Source: Saururus chinensis (lineage: Eukaryota; Streptophyta; Magnoliopsida; Piperales; Saururaceae). Taken from it: a stretch of 64,000 nucleotides of DNA. Shown piece by piece: positions 9,526 through 21,129 of this stretch (positions are counted from its first letter, which is position 1; each line of letters starts with the position of its first letter). The stretch covers positions 8,990,001 to 9,054,000 of the forward strand of contig CP141150.1 of the NCBI GenBank assembly GCA_035235625.1. The letters run 5' to 3'. Position numbers and translations under genes: made by a program. The notes below the pieces were generated by a model that had not been told where the DNA came from, ran no database searches, and was given only the letters and a program-made list of their open reading frames with translations.

Positions 9526-12500
9526 AAAGAAAGCCAAAAAATAAAGCAAAGCAATAATCAGGGTTGCTGGAATATATGGAAACTATCCCAATCATTTGAG
9601 TAGAATTTGGAAACCAGAGCATATACCAATATATTCCACCAAATAAGCTCTCTATCCCTCCCAATGATTGTTGCACCAAATTATTTGATCGAGGGTCTTA
9701 CCGAGTTTGAGATAAAGAAGATCGGCAGTTACAATAATATTCCATCTATCTTATATTAATAATTCTATTTAGCTTTTTGAAAGAGCAGTACTTATTAGAG
9801 AGACAGGAAACATGAAGAATTTTTAGTTCCATGTATGAGGGGAATCATCTGGTATGGTGTTGCTTTCATGTGTGTGTGGACTCATTCAAGACTTGAACAA
9901 AAATGGAAATAAACAAATTAATTGGGGTGTTGTTTTGTTTTCATTCAAGACTCAAAGACACATAAGTGCTGGGGAAGATGGGATTTCCAGGTTGGTGGAT
10001 TCTGCCCTTTAGTGCATGTGCAGCTCCCCCTATTTTATTTCAATCATAAACATCCATTCATATCCTACTAAATGTTCCTTGTATTCCGCCCCATGTTCCT
10101 CTCTCTGTCTAACTCAACTTCTCGTCGTTTTGTTTCTTCCATGAAAGTACGAGTACAGTTGCAGGTGAAACTAACCGATTGTTTATTTGGTGAGGACCAT
10201 TTACATATAGCATTTTATAGTGTTAATTATAATGACCAACATGCACACTTCTGTATATCCTTAGAAAGTTTGGCATATGTTTTGACATTTAGAACTTGGC
10301 TGCAGTAGGTTTGATACCCAAGACTAATATATAGTCCATGTTGTGCCTAACAAAGTTTACTTTCGCTACAAATTCAAATCCTATGGTGAAGCTTATGTAG
10401 CTGTTGACGGTCTCAAATGGCCGTACGGTGCACTATACTGCATCAAGTTCACAAAAAATTATAATTTTTTGTGCAAATTTTATGCGCTAGAATGTGCGTC
10501 ATCATATCGTGAAACTTCACCTACGACCCTACAAGATTGGATTCCTCTGGCATGGTGCTTAGCCTTCCCTAGCAAGGACTTTCTTGGTGTAAAGTGTAAA
10601 ATAACAAAACACTACTAATATACATTCATGCTCAGGAAGCTAAAATCTAGATGGGCTTCTCGTTGTTAAGCTATGATGTTGAGAAGCTAAATTCAAGATG
10701 TCATGATTCAATTGAGTTGTCATTGCATGCAGGAAACATGTTCACATGCAGGTTGGGTCATCCCCCGGAGATCATTATAACATTCGTAAGGTTTTGCTAG
10801 GCCTAGTAACAAAACTAAGGCTAAAGGTGAAGCCAAGGTCGAAGACCTCTGAAAGCTGTCTATCCGTTACTTATACCTTGCCCTACTTTATATAAATTTT
10901 TTAAAATTAAATTAAAAATATTTATTTTAAAAATAGAGCTAGTAATATTATAAGACAGATAAAATATAATACTCCTTAAATAAGTGACGTATTTAAAAAA
11001 AAATTAAATATTTAAACTACTTAATATTATAAACTTTTTTAGAATTACGTATCTTAGAAAAAATATACATAAAGACCGCATAAAAGATGATAATAACTTA
11101 GTAAATAGGAACTTATTTTATAATAAATTAATTTTTTAAGAAAAAAATCTGCCTCTCTAACCTATGGGTCGTTAGATCATGGTACACTATAATCTGATAG
11201 CCCATAGGCCTAAGTGAACTGCAGCTCTAGCTACCCCATTCACTACTAAATAACTGAAGAAGTATCATATTTTAAGGGATCCATATATGACCAATTGGGA
11301 CCAAATCTAATTGGCCCTTTCTTCACCGAAAGACTCTTTCTCAATTCCCACCAAGTAACGGGTTCACAAGGGCAGAACGGGTATATGTTTAGAGGTTTTC
11401 GAATAATAAAAAAAATTAAGTTAGTTTTTAGAAGATTTAAGTGAATTTTCATACAATTTATTTTCGTAACCAAATTCTATTTAAACTTAAAATTATATTC
11501 AAATTAAAATTTTATTTTTTTGTTTTATAATAAGTGTCTACATTAAAAAATTTAAAGTAAATTAATTTAAATTTACTTTAATTTAAATATTTATTACTGA
11601 ACAGAGAAAATAATTAAGATTTTGTTGACATTAAAATTGTTCAAAAATCTTTATCAAAATAAAATAAAATTTTTGAAGAGTTAAAAAAAATCTGATCTTA
11701 TCCAAACACCTCCTTAGACAACCCATGATGCCAAGACAAAATGTTACACGTGCTCTCGTGCATAAAGATGCTCACCACACGTGTGCCGAAGCGGGACAGC
11801 CCCGTGCGTAGGACCCACACTAGAGCAGTGGGCCTTACACCTTCAAAATTCAACGCGGCATGCATATGCATGGAGGGCCGGTTAAACCGGTCATCCGGTC
11901 CGGCAACTGGTTATCACCAACTCGGCGGTCGTACGGACAAAGAAGGCGCTATGGTCCTACGGAGTACAACCTGGACGGACACTTCTGTCCGGTTCTTTAG
12001 CATTAAGAATGACTTTCTTTTTACCTTTTTCTATAAAAATGTAGGAGAAAGGTAAATTATTGAAAATCGTGGGGCCCACCAGGAGACCCATGCTTTACAG
12101 TGTACCTCCCAAGGCACTGGCACATCACTTTCAAATGTGATTTTCTTACCGCGGCGTCCTGCTCAAGTCATAGTCCTTACCACGTCACTTAACATGTCAT
12201 TAACGATAAAAAGTTTAAAATAATTTTTATTAACATTTTGTAAGTAGAAAAATACTTTTTTTATCAATATAGTAAAATGAGTTATATGTACAAGGTGGAA
12301 AACTTTATGGTCGTTCTAGAAGATACATGCCAGGATATTGTCCACTTCTATTACGAAAATATAAAAATTGATGGTGTACACTATTACGTGGTAGTAAAAG
12401 GTAAAATATATTATCACACCTGCTAAGGTGTACACAAGGTGTATATGTAACATTATGGGTCTTCTTTGCAATGCTTATATACATAATGTACAATCTTGTA

Positions 12501-13685
12501 AATAATTTTTTTACATATTTCTATGCCCTAGTACGTGTTATGCTTATTATTATATATTAATATATGTGATATATTAACATACATATACTAATATGTATTA
12601 AGTGTGTGTGTGTGATCAATCATGAGGATTGATAGCTCTCCTCTATAAAAGATATCCACGGTGCATCTGGAAATATTTTTTATGTTATGCTTTGACAATA
12701 AGTAATAAGCCAAATGAAAAAAACAAAACGGCTATAAAACATTTATTTTCAAGATCAATGATGCATATACTAATATAAATTAGCATTAATAAAACTTATG
12801 TTCCTAGTGTATATGCCATTGATTTAAAAAATAGAAGCTTTGCAAACATTGCTTATGCTCGGTTCACAATAAGTATTAAAAACGGAAGTGCATCTCATGG
12901 CATGTGAACTGGGCATGCTATGGGCAGCCGAATCTTAGACTTGATGATGCACATAAAATAAAACAAGAGGCAAGCTAGTTTCAATCAATTTCCCGCCCCT
13001 TATTTTGCTCACATAGTCAAAACTTAATTCCACGGCTCATAATGCCTCTAGGGAATGCACCTAGCGAATCTTAACATTTTCCCTCATAAAATTACATATT
13101 TAACTAATATTTACATTAAATATTTAATTAATTTTACCATGGACGTTACCTCTAACCCATAATGGTCTTCTGGTCTTGTTTTTTAGGGCATATAACAACC
13201 ACATAGTAGAATATGTTAGATGCTTTGGTTCAAATATGAACTTAGTTGGGAAATTTATTGATCTTTTATTTTTCTCCTTTTTTGTTCTGGAAATCCTTTG
13301 CTAAGTAACTAAGCCAAATAGTGCAACTTATTAAAAAAACAAACAAACACAACTTGGAGAAAATTTATTCAGGACTCCTGAAGTAATATTTCCTCCGTTC
13401 TACATTTATTGCTCTATTTGATTTTTCAAAGTAAACTAAGTAAATTTATTTCAAATACGTTATTCTCAACCAATGACCAATAGATAATAGATCTGTTTGA
13501 AATAACTATTAATCATATTAGCAATGTATTCAGACATATCTACGTCCATGCTTCTTACCTTCTAGGTGCTTGTGTAATGGCATGTTACTCCGGAGCATTA
13601 TAATTTCTTTTGAAAAAAGGTGGTGAGAGAGGAAGAAGAGGATTTCTAATATAAATAGACAAAATAGTTCTAATATATGTTTTAA
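9526..13685. other. Intergenic DNA without recognisable genes
   Basis: Mostly AT-rich. It has fragments of Stowaway-like MITEs near 9745, 10973-11040 and 13389-13450 (CTCCGTTCTACATTTATTG). A GC-richer stretch at 11740-12060 contains the G-box-like words TACACGTGCT and CACACGTGTG but no downstream gene. A frame at 10343-10618 lacks an ATG start and resembles nothing known to me. Confidence 0.4.
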
Positions 13686-13717
13686 CCCGTTTATATGAGC
13701 TCGGGCTCATATAAACT
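13686..13717. mobile_element. Left fragment of a palindromic MITE split by the solo LTR
   Basis: CCCGTTTATATGAGCTCGGG then CTCATATAAACT. This is the standard end of the palindromic units at 18.8-19.9 kb. Its continuation is at 18828, across the 5.1-kb LTR, and AAACT (13713-13717) is repeated at 18823-18827. Confidence 0.8.
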
Positions 13718-14231
13718 TTTAACGCCCGAGATTTTTTACATATTTTTCTTAAAATTTACAATTTTTTTTTTCAATATAACGTTTGTAAATCGGAGAAAAA
13801 ATGACAAAATCAAAACCTGATAAAACAGTTTATAATTCAAAATACTAAACATCCATTTTCCATCTAAATATTTTCATCATACGGTCAAATATCGTACGGC
13901 CAAAGCAAATATCATCAGGCGCTACTCGAAAACACACGTACGAATAAATTGCTATGATCATAAACTTTAAATACAAATCTCTCCTAGGCATCCCTGAGTG
14001 CAAGTCTCATAACAGTCCACAGACTAATCTAAATGAAAGTCCAGAATATAAACATCTAACTTCTCATCTCACTCAATACAGGAGATCGTGGCACAAAAAT
14101 ACTCGCAGTAAGTGAAGCATATACCTGAGTCAATGAGAATCAATCCACCGCTGAAATGAGCATCCATCTCCAGGAGCTCTCTGCATAACCTGCAAAACCT
14201 CCCGTACAACGGGGCTAAAAAGTAGGGTGAT

Positions 14232-14247
14232 GAGTATTTTCATACTC
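14232..14247 (-). promoter_or_regulatory. Conserved LTR stem-loop, copy 2
   Basis: The minus strand reads GAGTATGAAAATACTC, identical to 3946-3961, at about the same distance from the LTR end. Confidence 0.55.
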
Positions 14248-14382
14248 AGTAAGAAATACCTAGTAGGGGAATCCAAAACAGTGAACTCACTAAGTTCATA
14301 AATACATGCATTCATGCAACTCCAACATGAAGCAGGTAGGCATATCAATATCATGCTCATACGCATACAAACATACCAAATG

Positions 14383-14462
14383 CACCATCGTGCCAAAGTC
14401 ATACCAAAGGCACCATCATGCCAAAGTCATACCAAAGGAACCATCGTGCCAAAGTCATACTA
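14383..14462 (-). repeat. Minisatellite e, copy 2
   Basis: Three units of about 28 bp (GGCACCATCATGCCAAAGTC type), half the number in copy 1. The stem-loops are partly eroded. Confidence 0.8.
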
Positions 14463-14509
14463 TCAAATCAAACTTACACAAACACCCTTATACAGGGTTG
14501 TACAAACTT

Positions 14510-14780
14510 ACTTGTACCATCGTATGCATACTCATACAACACACACATATTTGTACGACCTTACTCGTACAATCATACCCGTACGACCTTACTCGTACAA
14601 CTTACACAAAATCACACTTACTGTCTTACTCAGAAACATACTCTCACAAACGTACTCATATACATACTCTTACAGTCGTGCTCATACTCATACGCTTACA
14701 TTTGTGCTCATACTCATAATCTTACAGTTGTGCTCATACACATACGCTTACAGTCGTGCTCATACACATAATCGTACACA
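14510..14780 (-). repeat. Minisatellite d, copy 2
   Basis: Counterpart of 3215-3560, with units such as CGTGCTCATACTCATACGCT and two GTACGACCTTACTCGTAC stem-loops at 14555-14600. The long frames here are artefacts. Confidence 0.75.
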
Positions 14781-15004
14781 TATCAACAACCACTTAAGCT
14801 CAGTACAACTAATAAGCTCCAACGTCGAAATGGAAGAAAATGCCACTGGGGCAACATCTTAACCTCCGAGGAGTGACTAGACGCCATGGACTTTTCTGAA
14901 GGTAAGGCACACCAATGCTCATGGGGCACTGGATCAAACAGGTAAGAGTAAATCCATGATACTACTCACCTGAGCGCGCAAATATAAACACCCACACATA
15001 AGGA

Positions 15005-15083
15005 GTTATACAGTTGCCCACCATAATAGGTCTTATAGTGTCAGAGAATTGCCCACCATAATGGGTCTTATAGTGCCATTGCC
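15005..15083 (-). repeat. Minisatellite c, copy 2
   Basis: Two units with GCCCACCATAAT and GGTCTTATAGTG; copy 1 has four. Confidence 0.85.
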
Positions 15084-15149
15084 ACTCTTGGGCAGAAAAC
15101 ATACAGTGCCACTTGGGTAGAAACGTACAATGCCACTCTTGGGCGGAAT

Positions 15150-15470
15150 CATACAATGCTCTCAACAGAGCATCAAACGTCTGGGCTTCATACAGCACCC
15201 AGACAAAGTCAAAAACGTACATCGCTCTCAACAGAGCATCAAACGTCTGGGCTTATACAGCACGCAGACCAAATCAGAAACATATGTCGCTCTCAACAGA
15301 GCATCAGACGTCTGGGCTTCATACAGCACGCAGACAAAGTCAGAAACATACATCGCTCTCAATAGAGCATCAAATGTCTGGGCTTATATAGCACGCAGAC
15401 TAAATCAAAAACATATGTCGCTCTCAGCAGAGCATCAGACGTCCGGTGCTCTATACAGCACACAGACAAT
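15150..15470 (-). repeat. Minisatellite b, copy 2
   Basis: Five units of 62-68 bp, each with GCTCT-N4-AGAGC (loops CAAC, CAAC, CAAC, CAAT, CAGC); copy 1 has four. Confidence 0.85.
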
Positions 15471-16209
15471 AACCCGTAGGACATACACCATGGCAAGACA
15501 TAAGAAATGCTTGGCCGACTCATTATCGGCTAGCTCAACATGGAACTTAATCCGTCGAACCCTTAGGTCTCAAACTCACAACGCTATCATTAGTTGTGCT
15601 TATAATTCAAGTTTGAATTAAGTATATTATGCGGTACAATTATGCCACACAAACTCATAGTCCTTGACTGATCAAACTGAAGCTGAGCACGATCGAAACC
15701 CCAGTTCGTCAAGGTAGCAAACTTCACTTACCCGTCCACATCATGGACAAAACTCATCGTACATCAAACCCTTACAGTCTTACATACTTCGCCATCCACC
15801 TTATGGCCAAATCATCTTACATTGATCTCATCAAATGAAGCTCCTCAGAGCCAATCCAGTTGTCACCCTCTTACTTATATCTCACTTATTATGCTTACTT
15901 TTTACTTCATAATTTGTACGTTATGCTTGTACAATTATGCACACTCTTAATGTCTGACAATCGCCCAACATACAATCCAACCCAAACCGATCCATTCTAA
16001 TTCTTACCCGTTATACTCATATCCTCTGTCATCCGCCATACGCTTACACATCCGTATCTAAATCCAGACAAAACCTCTGTCACCTCTTATTGTCCATCGC
16101 CCATGCCTCTGCCCACATACACTTACACATATCCAAAGCATAGTCAAATAGTCATCATACATATATATGTCTATCAGACATACGTATAACATACACATAC
16201 GGTCATACA

Positions 16210-16495
16210 TACACAGCTTACAAACATGCTCACTAGCCATCACTAGTGCATACATATATACACCAAACATACACGCTAGCCATCACTAGCACATGCATAA
16301 TCCATACATACTCCAAACATGCACGCTAGCCATCACTAGCATATGCATAATCCAAACATACTTCAACCATGCACGCTAGCCATCACTAGCACATGCATAC
16401 ATATGTCAACATACACGCTAATCATCACTAGCACATAATCAACATACGAAACTTACCAACAAACACGCTAGTCATCACTAGCACATACTTACATC
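16210..16495 (-). repeat. Minisatellite a, copy 2
   Basis: About six units with GCTAGCCATCACTAGC or a near match, the reverse complement of the unit core in copy 1. Unit spacing is more variable than in copy 1. Confidence 0.8.
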
Positions 16496-18822
16496 CAACA
16501 TACTTACAGCCAACATGCATGCCATATGCATTTCAACATACTATACAATCATGCTTACACGCACATCATGCAATCGGATTGTTACTTAACATCCAAAGCA
16601 TGAAATCATACAATCCTAGCATGATACTACTCATTCAAAGCACGCTATCATGAAATTACGAGTTCAAAGCTCCCCTACCTCATAATCATGACGTTTGATG
16701 GCGAGCACACGATGGTGGCGGCATCAGCGGTGGAGTTGGCGGTCGAAACCGTTGTTTGGCTAAGAGAACTGCTGTCCCGAGGATTATAGGAAGTGCCGGA
16801 AACAATCACGGCCAAACAGGGTGTCAGAAGTCAATGCAGCAAAACCCGTGATCCACGGCGGCACACTAGGGCCGCTGGGAGAAAAGTTAAGCCAACCTAG
16901 GTGGCAGTGCGATCAAAAGTCGATGGTGTACTCACTGAAGATCGGCCGGTGGCTAAGACGTGCTCAGTTGGCCACAAGACATCGAAATCGGCTGTGGACA
17001 GCACCCAACGGCGACGATTTCGGTCAACAAAGGCCCACATACGGGCGAAGAGCATGGGCAATGCTCAAGGACAAAGGAAGGGTGGAGGAGGCTCTAGTGG
17101 TCAACTCCACACGGTGGCAAAGCCAACCGATGGTCAGGTGGTGCAAATGCGGCGCCTAAACCCAAAAGTACACGCTTGGCCACATGCACACGCGGCCCAA
17201 AGGGGCGGGGGAGAGGGCTGAAATGAGGTAAATTAAGGCCCACAAAAGCCAACAAGGCTAAGGCCCTAGCTATGGCCAATCTAAGCGGCGACATTGCCGA
17301 TTGCCACCCACAACCAATACCCATGGTGCGGGCGGCTGTGCATCTTGCATGGTATAGGGCAAGGGGAGGGTTCAAGGTCGAGCAAAGGCCACGAGGCCAT
17401 CACTAGCCAAGGCCTGTGCAGGTGAACTCGTCCACCTTTTGTCAAGGTAAGTCATACAAACTCTTTCCAAAGGTTGTCCGGTACCGACGACGTAAGATGG
17501 GCAAGAGGGGTCAACGACACACATGTCGGTGAGTGGAATAGCTAGGGTTGTGAGTCAAAGGGAGGAGCACAGGTCATAGGAAATCAAACCGGGCAAGGTT
17601 GGACCATCTCCAGTCATTACTAGGCCGGGGTGGAATCCCTGATGGCCGTTCGGCCACTGCCGGCACATGCCGATGACATCAAAAGCCAAACACAAAGGGG
17701 CTGACTGGGGAAAATGAAATCGGGATGGGCCAGGCCGGCTACACCAGCCACATCGGGCCGAGACTAGCTATCTAGAGGCCTACTGGAGGTTGCCAGCCAT
17801 TGGCCACCTAAAGCTCGCCCGACCAAACCGATAACAGTGGAAAAACACTGTTTTTAAAATGGAGGCAGAACGGCTGATGAACGGTGAAGCTCAGCCAGGG
17901 TGGAGGAGGCAATGCCGGACCAAGAGCGGCTGCCTACCTCCGCCTCAAGGTCAGGGCGGAGCCGAACCGGGGTCTGGTCGGCCGTTGCCAGCCCACGATG
18001 GTGACTGAAATAGGGAACCACTGAAATGGAGCCCGGAACAGTGAAGAAGGGAGGAGAGGCCGGAGCTGTGCGGGCTGGGCAGAGGCAAAATTGGGCCGGG
18101 AAAGGTCGCCAATCACCATCGCCAGACCAAGGTGGTGCCGGACGGAGGTCCGTCGGCCGTGGCTCACCGCTGGCGGCCACCAATTCGTCCAAAACAACAC
18201 TCTGGCGAAAACAGGGTAGAAGGAGGAAAGAAGGCAAGGCGGCGGAGGAGAGGCCCTCTAGGGCCGGGAGGGGTGTCCTCTCGCCATCGCCGGCCCAGGG
18301 CAGAACCGTGGACAGCCGGCCGGCCCTTGCCGGCCCACGGCGGCGGCGAAATCAAGCAAAACAGAGAAGGGCAGATAACCGGGAAAAGTTGGGGCAGAGG
18401 GTGAAGCGGTCATGGGCGGCCGGGACGGTGGCCACCCTGCCATCGCACGGCCAGGGCAAAGCCTATGCCGGCGTCTTGCGGCCTGCAGGCGGCAGTTGGG
18501 ACAGAGAGAAGCCGGAGAGAAGAGGGGGGGAAACTGTTCCAAATTCCTGGATCGGGCCGAGCCCAATCTTTTGTTCTGTTCTCTTTTTTTTTCCACTTAC
18601 ATCCCCAATGCACGCGTACCTCATATTTACGCGTTGTAAGTCCAACACTCGCGCCGAAAGTGCGCAGTGAGGCTTGCGGCCCACAACGAAACCCTACGGG
18701 TAAAAATACAGGGGGAAATACACAAATATAAATACCCTAAAGCATCACATTTACCTGTCGAAAATGACCATAAAAATAGCAGGAAAATCCTAGAAAATCA
18801 TAGAAAAATCAAGGACCTTACA

Positions 18823-19279
18823 AAACTTACGTGAGCCCAGGCTTTATGGGCCATCGGATTTACATCTGGCGGCTCATAATACTCATGGGTTATACTCATT
18901 AGTTAAACCCATGATTATTATGGGCTGCCGGATGTAAATCTGACGGCCCATAGAGCACGGGCTCACATAGATTTATATGAGCCCGGGCTCATATAAACTT
19001 TTTCCTATATATATGAGACCCGTTTATATGAGCCTGGGCTCATATAAACTTTTTCCTATATATATATATATATATATATAGTCCCGTCTATATGAGCCTG
19101 GGCTCACGCGCGTCTGCATGCGCCCGGGCTCATTCAGCCATCGGATTTACATCCGACGACCCATCAAACTCACGGGGCATTTAAACCCGTGAGTTTGATG
19201 GGTCATCGTTTATAAATCCGACGGCTCAATGAGCCCGGGTGCATGCCGGCGCGCGTGAGCCCGGGCTCATATTAACTTT

Positions 19280-19333
<54 letters not shown>

Positions 19334-19915
19334 CCCGTTTATATGATCCCGGGCTCATATAATCCTACGTGAGCCCGGGCTCTATGAGCCATCAGATTTA
19401 CATCCGGCGGCTTATAATACTCATGGGTTATACTCATTGGTTAAACCCATGAGTATTATAGGCCACCGGATGCAAATCCGATGGCCCATAGAGCCCGGGC
19501 TTATATAAACTTTTTCCATATATATATATATATATAGTCCCGTTTATATGAGCCCGGGCTCACGCGCATCGGCATACGCCCGAGCTCATTCGGCCGTCGG
19601 ATTTACCCATCAAACTTACGGAACATTTAAACCCTTGAGTTTGATGGGCCGTCAGATATAAATCCGACGGCTCAATAAACTCGAGCACACGCCAACATGC
19701 ATTTATATATATATAGTCCCGTTTATATGAACCCGGGCTCACGCGCATCGGCATACGCCCGAGCTCATTCGGGCATCGGATTTACCCATCAAATTTACGG
19801 AACATTTAAACCCTTGAATTTGATGGGCCATCGGATATAAATCCGACGGCTCAATAAACCCGAGCGCACGCCAACATGCATGAACTCGGGCTTATATTAA
19901 CTTATATATGACTCT
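18823..19915. mobile_element. Cluster of palindromic MITEs in (TA)n tracts
   Basis: At least four long units plus one short derivative stand head to tail, separated by TA tracts: rest of unit 1 (18823-19004), a 40-bp derivative (19015-19054), unit 2 (19081-19283), unit 3 (19329-19517), unit 4 (19537-19700) and unit 5 (19710-19905). Ends read GAGACCCGTTTATATGAGC or AGTCCCGTTTATATGAGC and CTCATATAAACTTTTTCC. Each unit is itself a long palindrome centred near ACTCATGGGTTATACTCATT (type A: units 1, 3) or GGCATTTAAACCCGTGAG (type B: units 2, 4, 5). TA at the borders suggests a Tc1/mariner-like TA target preference. No transposase is present. Confidence 0.75.
19284..19328. repeat. (TA)n microsatellite between MITE units
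   Basis: A pure TA tract of about 22 repeats. A similar tract lies at 19056-19080. They separate palindromic MITE units and may be their preferred target. Confidence 0.9.
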
Positions 19916-20581
19916 TACCATGGCGCATGGGTGTTAAGGTCGTTACATTTGCACATGGGTTGGGTGGCAGAAAGATCCAACTATTTTTCTTTTCTTTTTT
20001 ATAAACTAATTAAAAAATAAATTATAAGGTCATTTTAAAAGAACTTTATCTATCTATGTAGGCAACTTTGGCTAGAACTCCAACCTACCATCCAACGGGG
20101 AATTATCCCCATGTTTCAGCATCACATTAAAATTTCTCACTACATCAGCCAACCAACCTTGTTACCAAATGGAAGATTGATGAATTCATTAAAAGGCCTT
20201 AATGCCACAATGAATTAGATGCCATTTACTAATTTTTGACCTTCTCATGTTCTTATCCCTAATTAAGCCCTTACAATTAAGTCCTCAAATCCCCGTACTA
20301 CGACGACGATGATTCAAGTTCACTCAACTCCGAAAGATATTTTTGATTCAATTTTTTTCTTAATAAATTATAATAAATACTTAATAATATATAATTAGAC
20401 CGTTTGATTAGAGACCTAATGTGGGCCCTTCACCACATGGGAGCTTTCCTCTCTCTATTATCCTTTTGATTAGATACCTCTTACCAACTCCTTCTATTTT
20501 AGCTTACCACCTATGACATAACTAGCATACTTTACATTTGTAAATATAGAATAAAGGAGGGGCATTTTTGTATTTATATCC
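19916..20581. other. Intergenic DNA upstream of SAUR gene
   Basis: AT-rich, no repeat recognised apart from a weak Stowaway-like word. The last few hundred bases presumably contain the SAUR promoter. I see no clear TGTCTC or TGTCGG auxin-response element by eye. Confidence 0.35.
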
Positions 20582-20588
20582 TATATAA
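20582..20588 (+). promoter_or_regulatory. TATA box of SAUR gene
   Basis: TATATAA, 98 bases before the ATG at 20686. The leader between them is pyrimidine-rich (CTCCTCTCATCTGCC), as is common in plant 5' leaders. Confidence 0.6.
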
Positions 20589-20685
20589 TCCCACCCAACT
20601 CCTCTCATCTGCCTTCCCCTCACTGCTTTCCTCTCTTCTTAGTCCGACCAAGCCCGGCCCAGAGAAAAAATCCCAAACGGAAAGA

Positions 20686-21129
20686 ATGTCGGACGGCCTC
20701 GGGAAATGCAGCAAGATCCGGCACATCGTACGGCTCCGGCAGATGCTCCGGAGGTGGCGGTGCAAGGCCTCCTCCTCGGCGGCAGCCGGGAGCATTCCGG
20801 CGGACGTGCCGGCCGGGCACATCGCGGTCTGCGTCGGGTCCAGCTCGCGCCGGTTCGTGGTCCGGGCCACCCACCTGAACCACCCGGTCTTCAAGAAGCT
20901 GCTCTGCGAGGCGGAGGAGGAGTACGGCTTCGCCAACCAGCCCGGCCCGCTGGCCATCCCCTGCGACGAGGTGGTCTTCGAGGAGGTCCTCCGGTTCGTC
21001 TCCCTGCCCGACTCCGGCTCCCCCAGCATCGCCACCCCCGACGACTTCCGGAGGTGCGCCGGCCCGGCCCGCGGCCTCGACTGGTGGCCCGAGTCCAGAC
21101 CGCTGCTCCGCGAGAAGTCCGTCTGGTGA
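20686..21129 (+). CDS. SAUR-family auxin-responsive protein (SAUR71/72-like)
   Basis: A single exon encodes 147 residues. The SAUR domain spans about residues 37-105: IPADVPAGHIAVCVG, RRFVVRATHLNHPVFKKLL, EAEEEYGF, then GPLAIPCDEVVFEEVLRFV. An Arg/Lys-rich N-terminus (residues 7-27) precedes it. The C-terminal WWPESRPLLREKSVW resembles the tail of Arabidopsis SAUR71/72, which separates this group from the short SAUR19-24 type. Family members bind and inhibit PP2C.D phosphatases, which raises plasma-membrane H+-ATPase activity and cell expansion; this role is known from the family, not shown here. Length and lack of introns are normal. The coding region is very GC-rich, nearly all third positions being G or C, unlike its surroundings. 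The start follows a TATA box by 98 bases. No tandem SAUR copies are nearby. Confidence 0.93.
   Translation: MSDGLGKCSKIRHIVRLRQMLRRWRCKASSSAAAGSIPADVPAGHIAVCVGSSSRRFVVRATHLNHPVFKKLLCEAEEEYGFANQPGPLAIPCDEVVFEEVLRFVSLPDSGSPSIATPDDFRRCAGPARGLDWWPESRPLLREKSVW

Larger units (their letters stand above)
13718..18822 (-). mobile_element. Solo LTR, family A copy 2 (5,105 bp)
   Basis: On the minus strand the LTR starts TGTAAGGTCCTTGATTTTTC and ends near CTCGGGCG. It is flanked on both sides by the 5-bp duplication AAACT. There is no internal region, so it is a solo LTR left by recombination between the two LTRs of one element, or a non-autonomous unit with the same ends. It is unusually long for a plant LTR. 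It matches copy 1 closely (about 96% in one 140-base sample), so both are fairly young. The 5' 1.3 kb in LTR orientation (18822-17500) is strongly GC-rich with CCGGCC motifs. Open frames inside are incidental. Confidence 0.85.

Noticed and set aside
16821-17159. Frame shared between the two large LTR copies (MSEVNAAKP start; counterpart 871-1149)
   Set aside because: The shared beginning only reflects LTR identity; the frames run out of register after about 60 codons and lie antisense to the LTR.
18026-18670. Open frame of 214 codons, Arg/Gly-rich
   Set aside because: Falls in the GC-rich 5' part of the solo LTR, where stop codons are rare in every frame; not matched by a like frame in the other LTR copy within the window.
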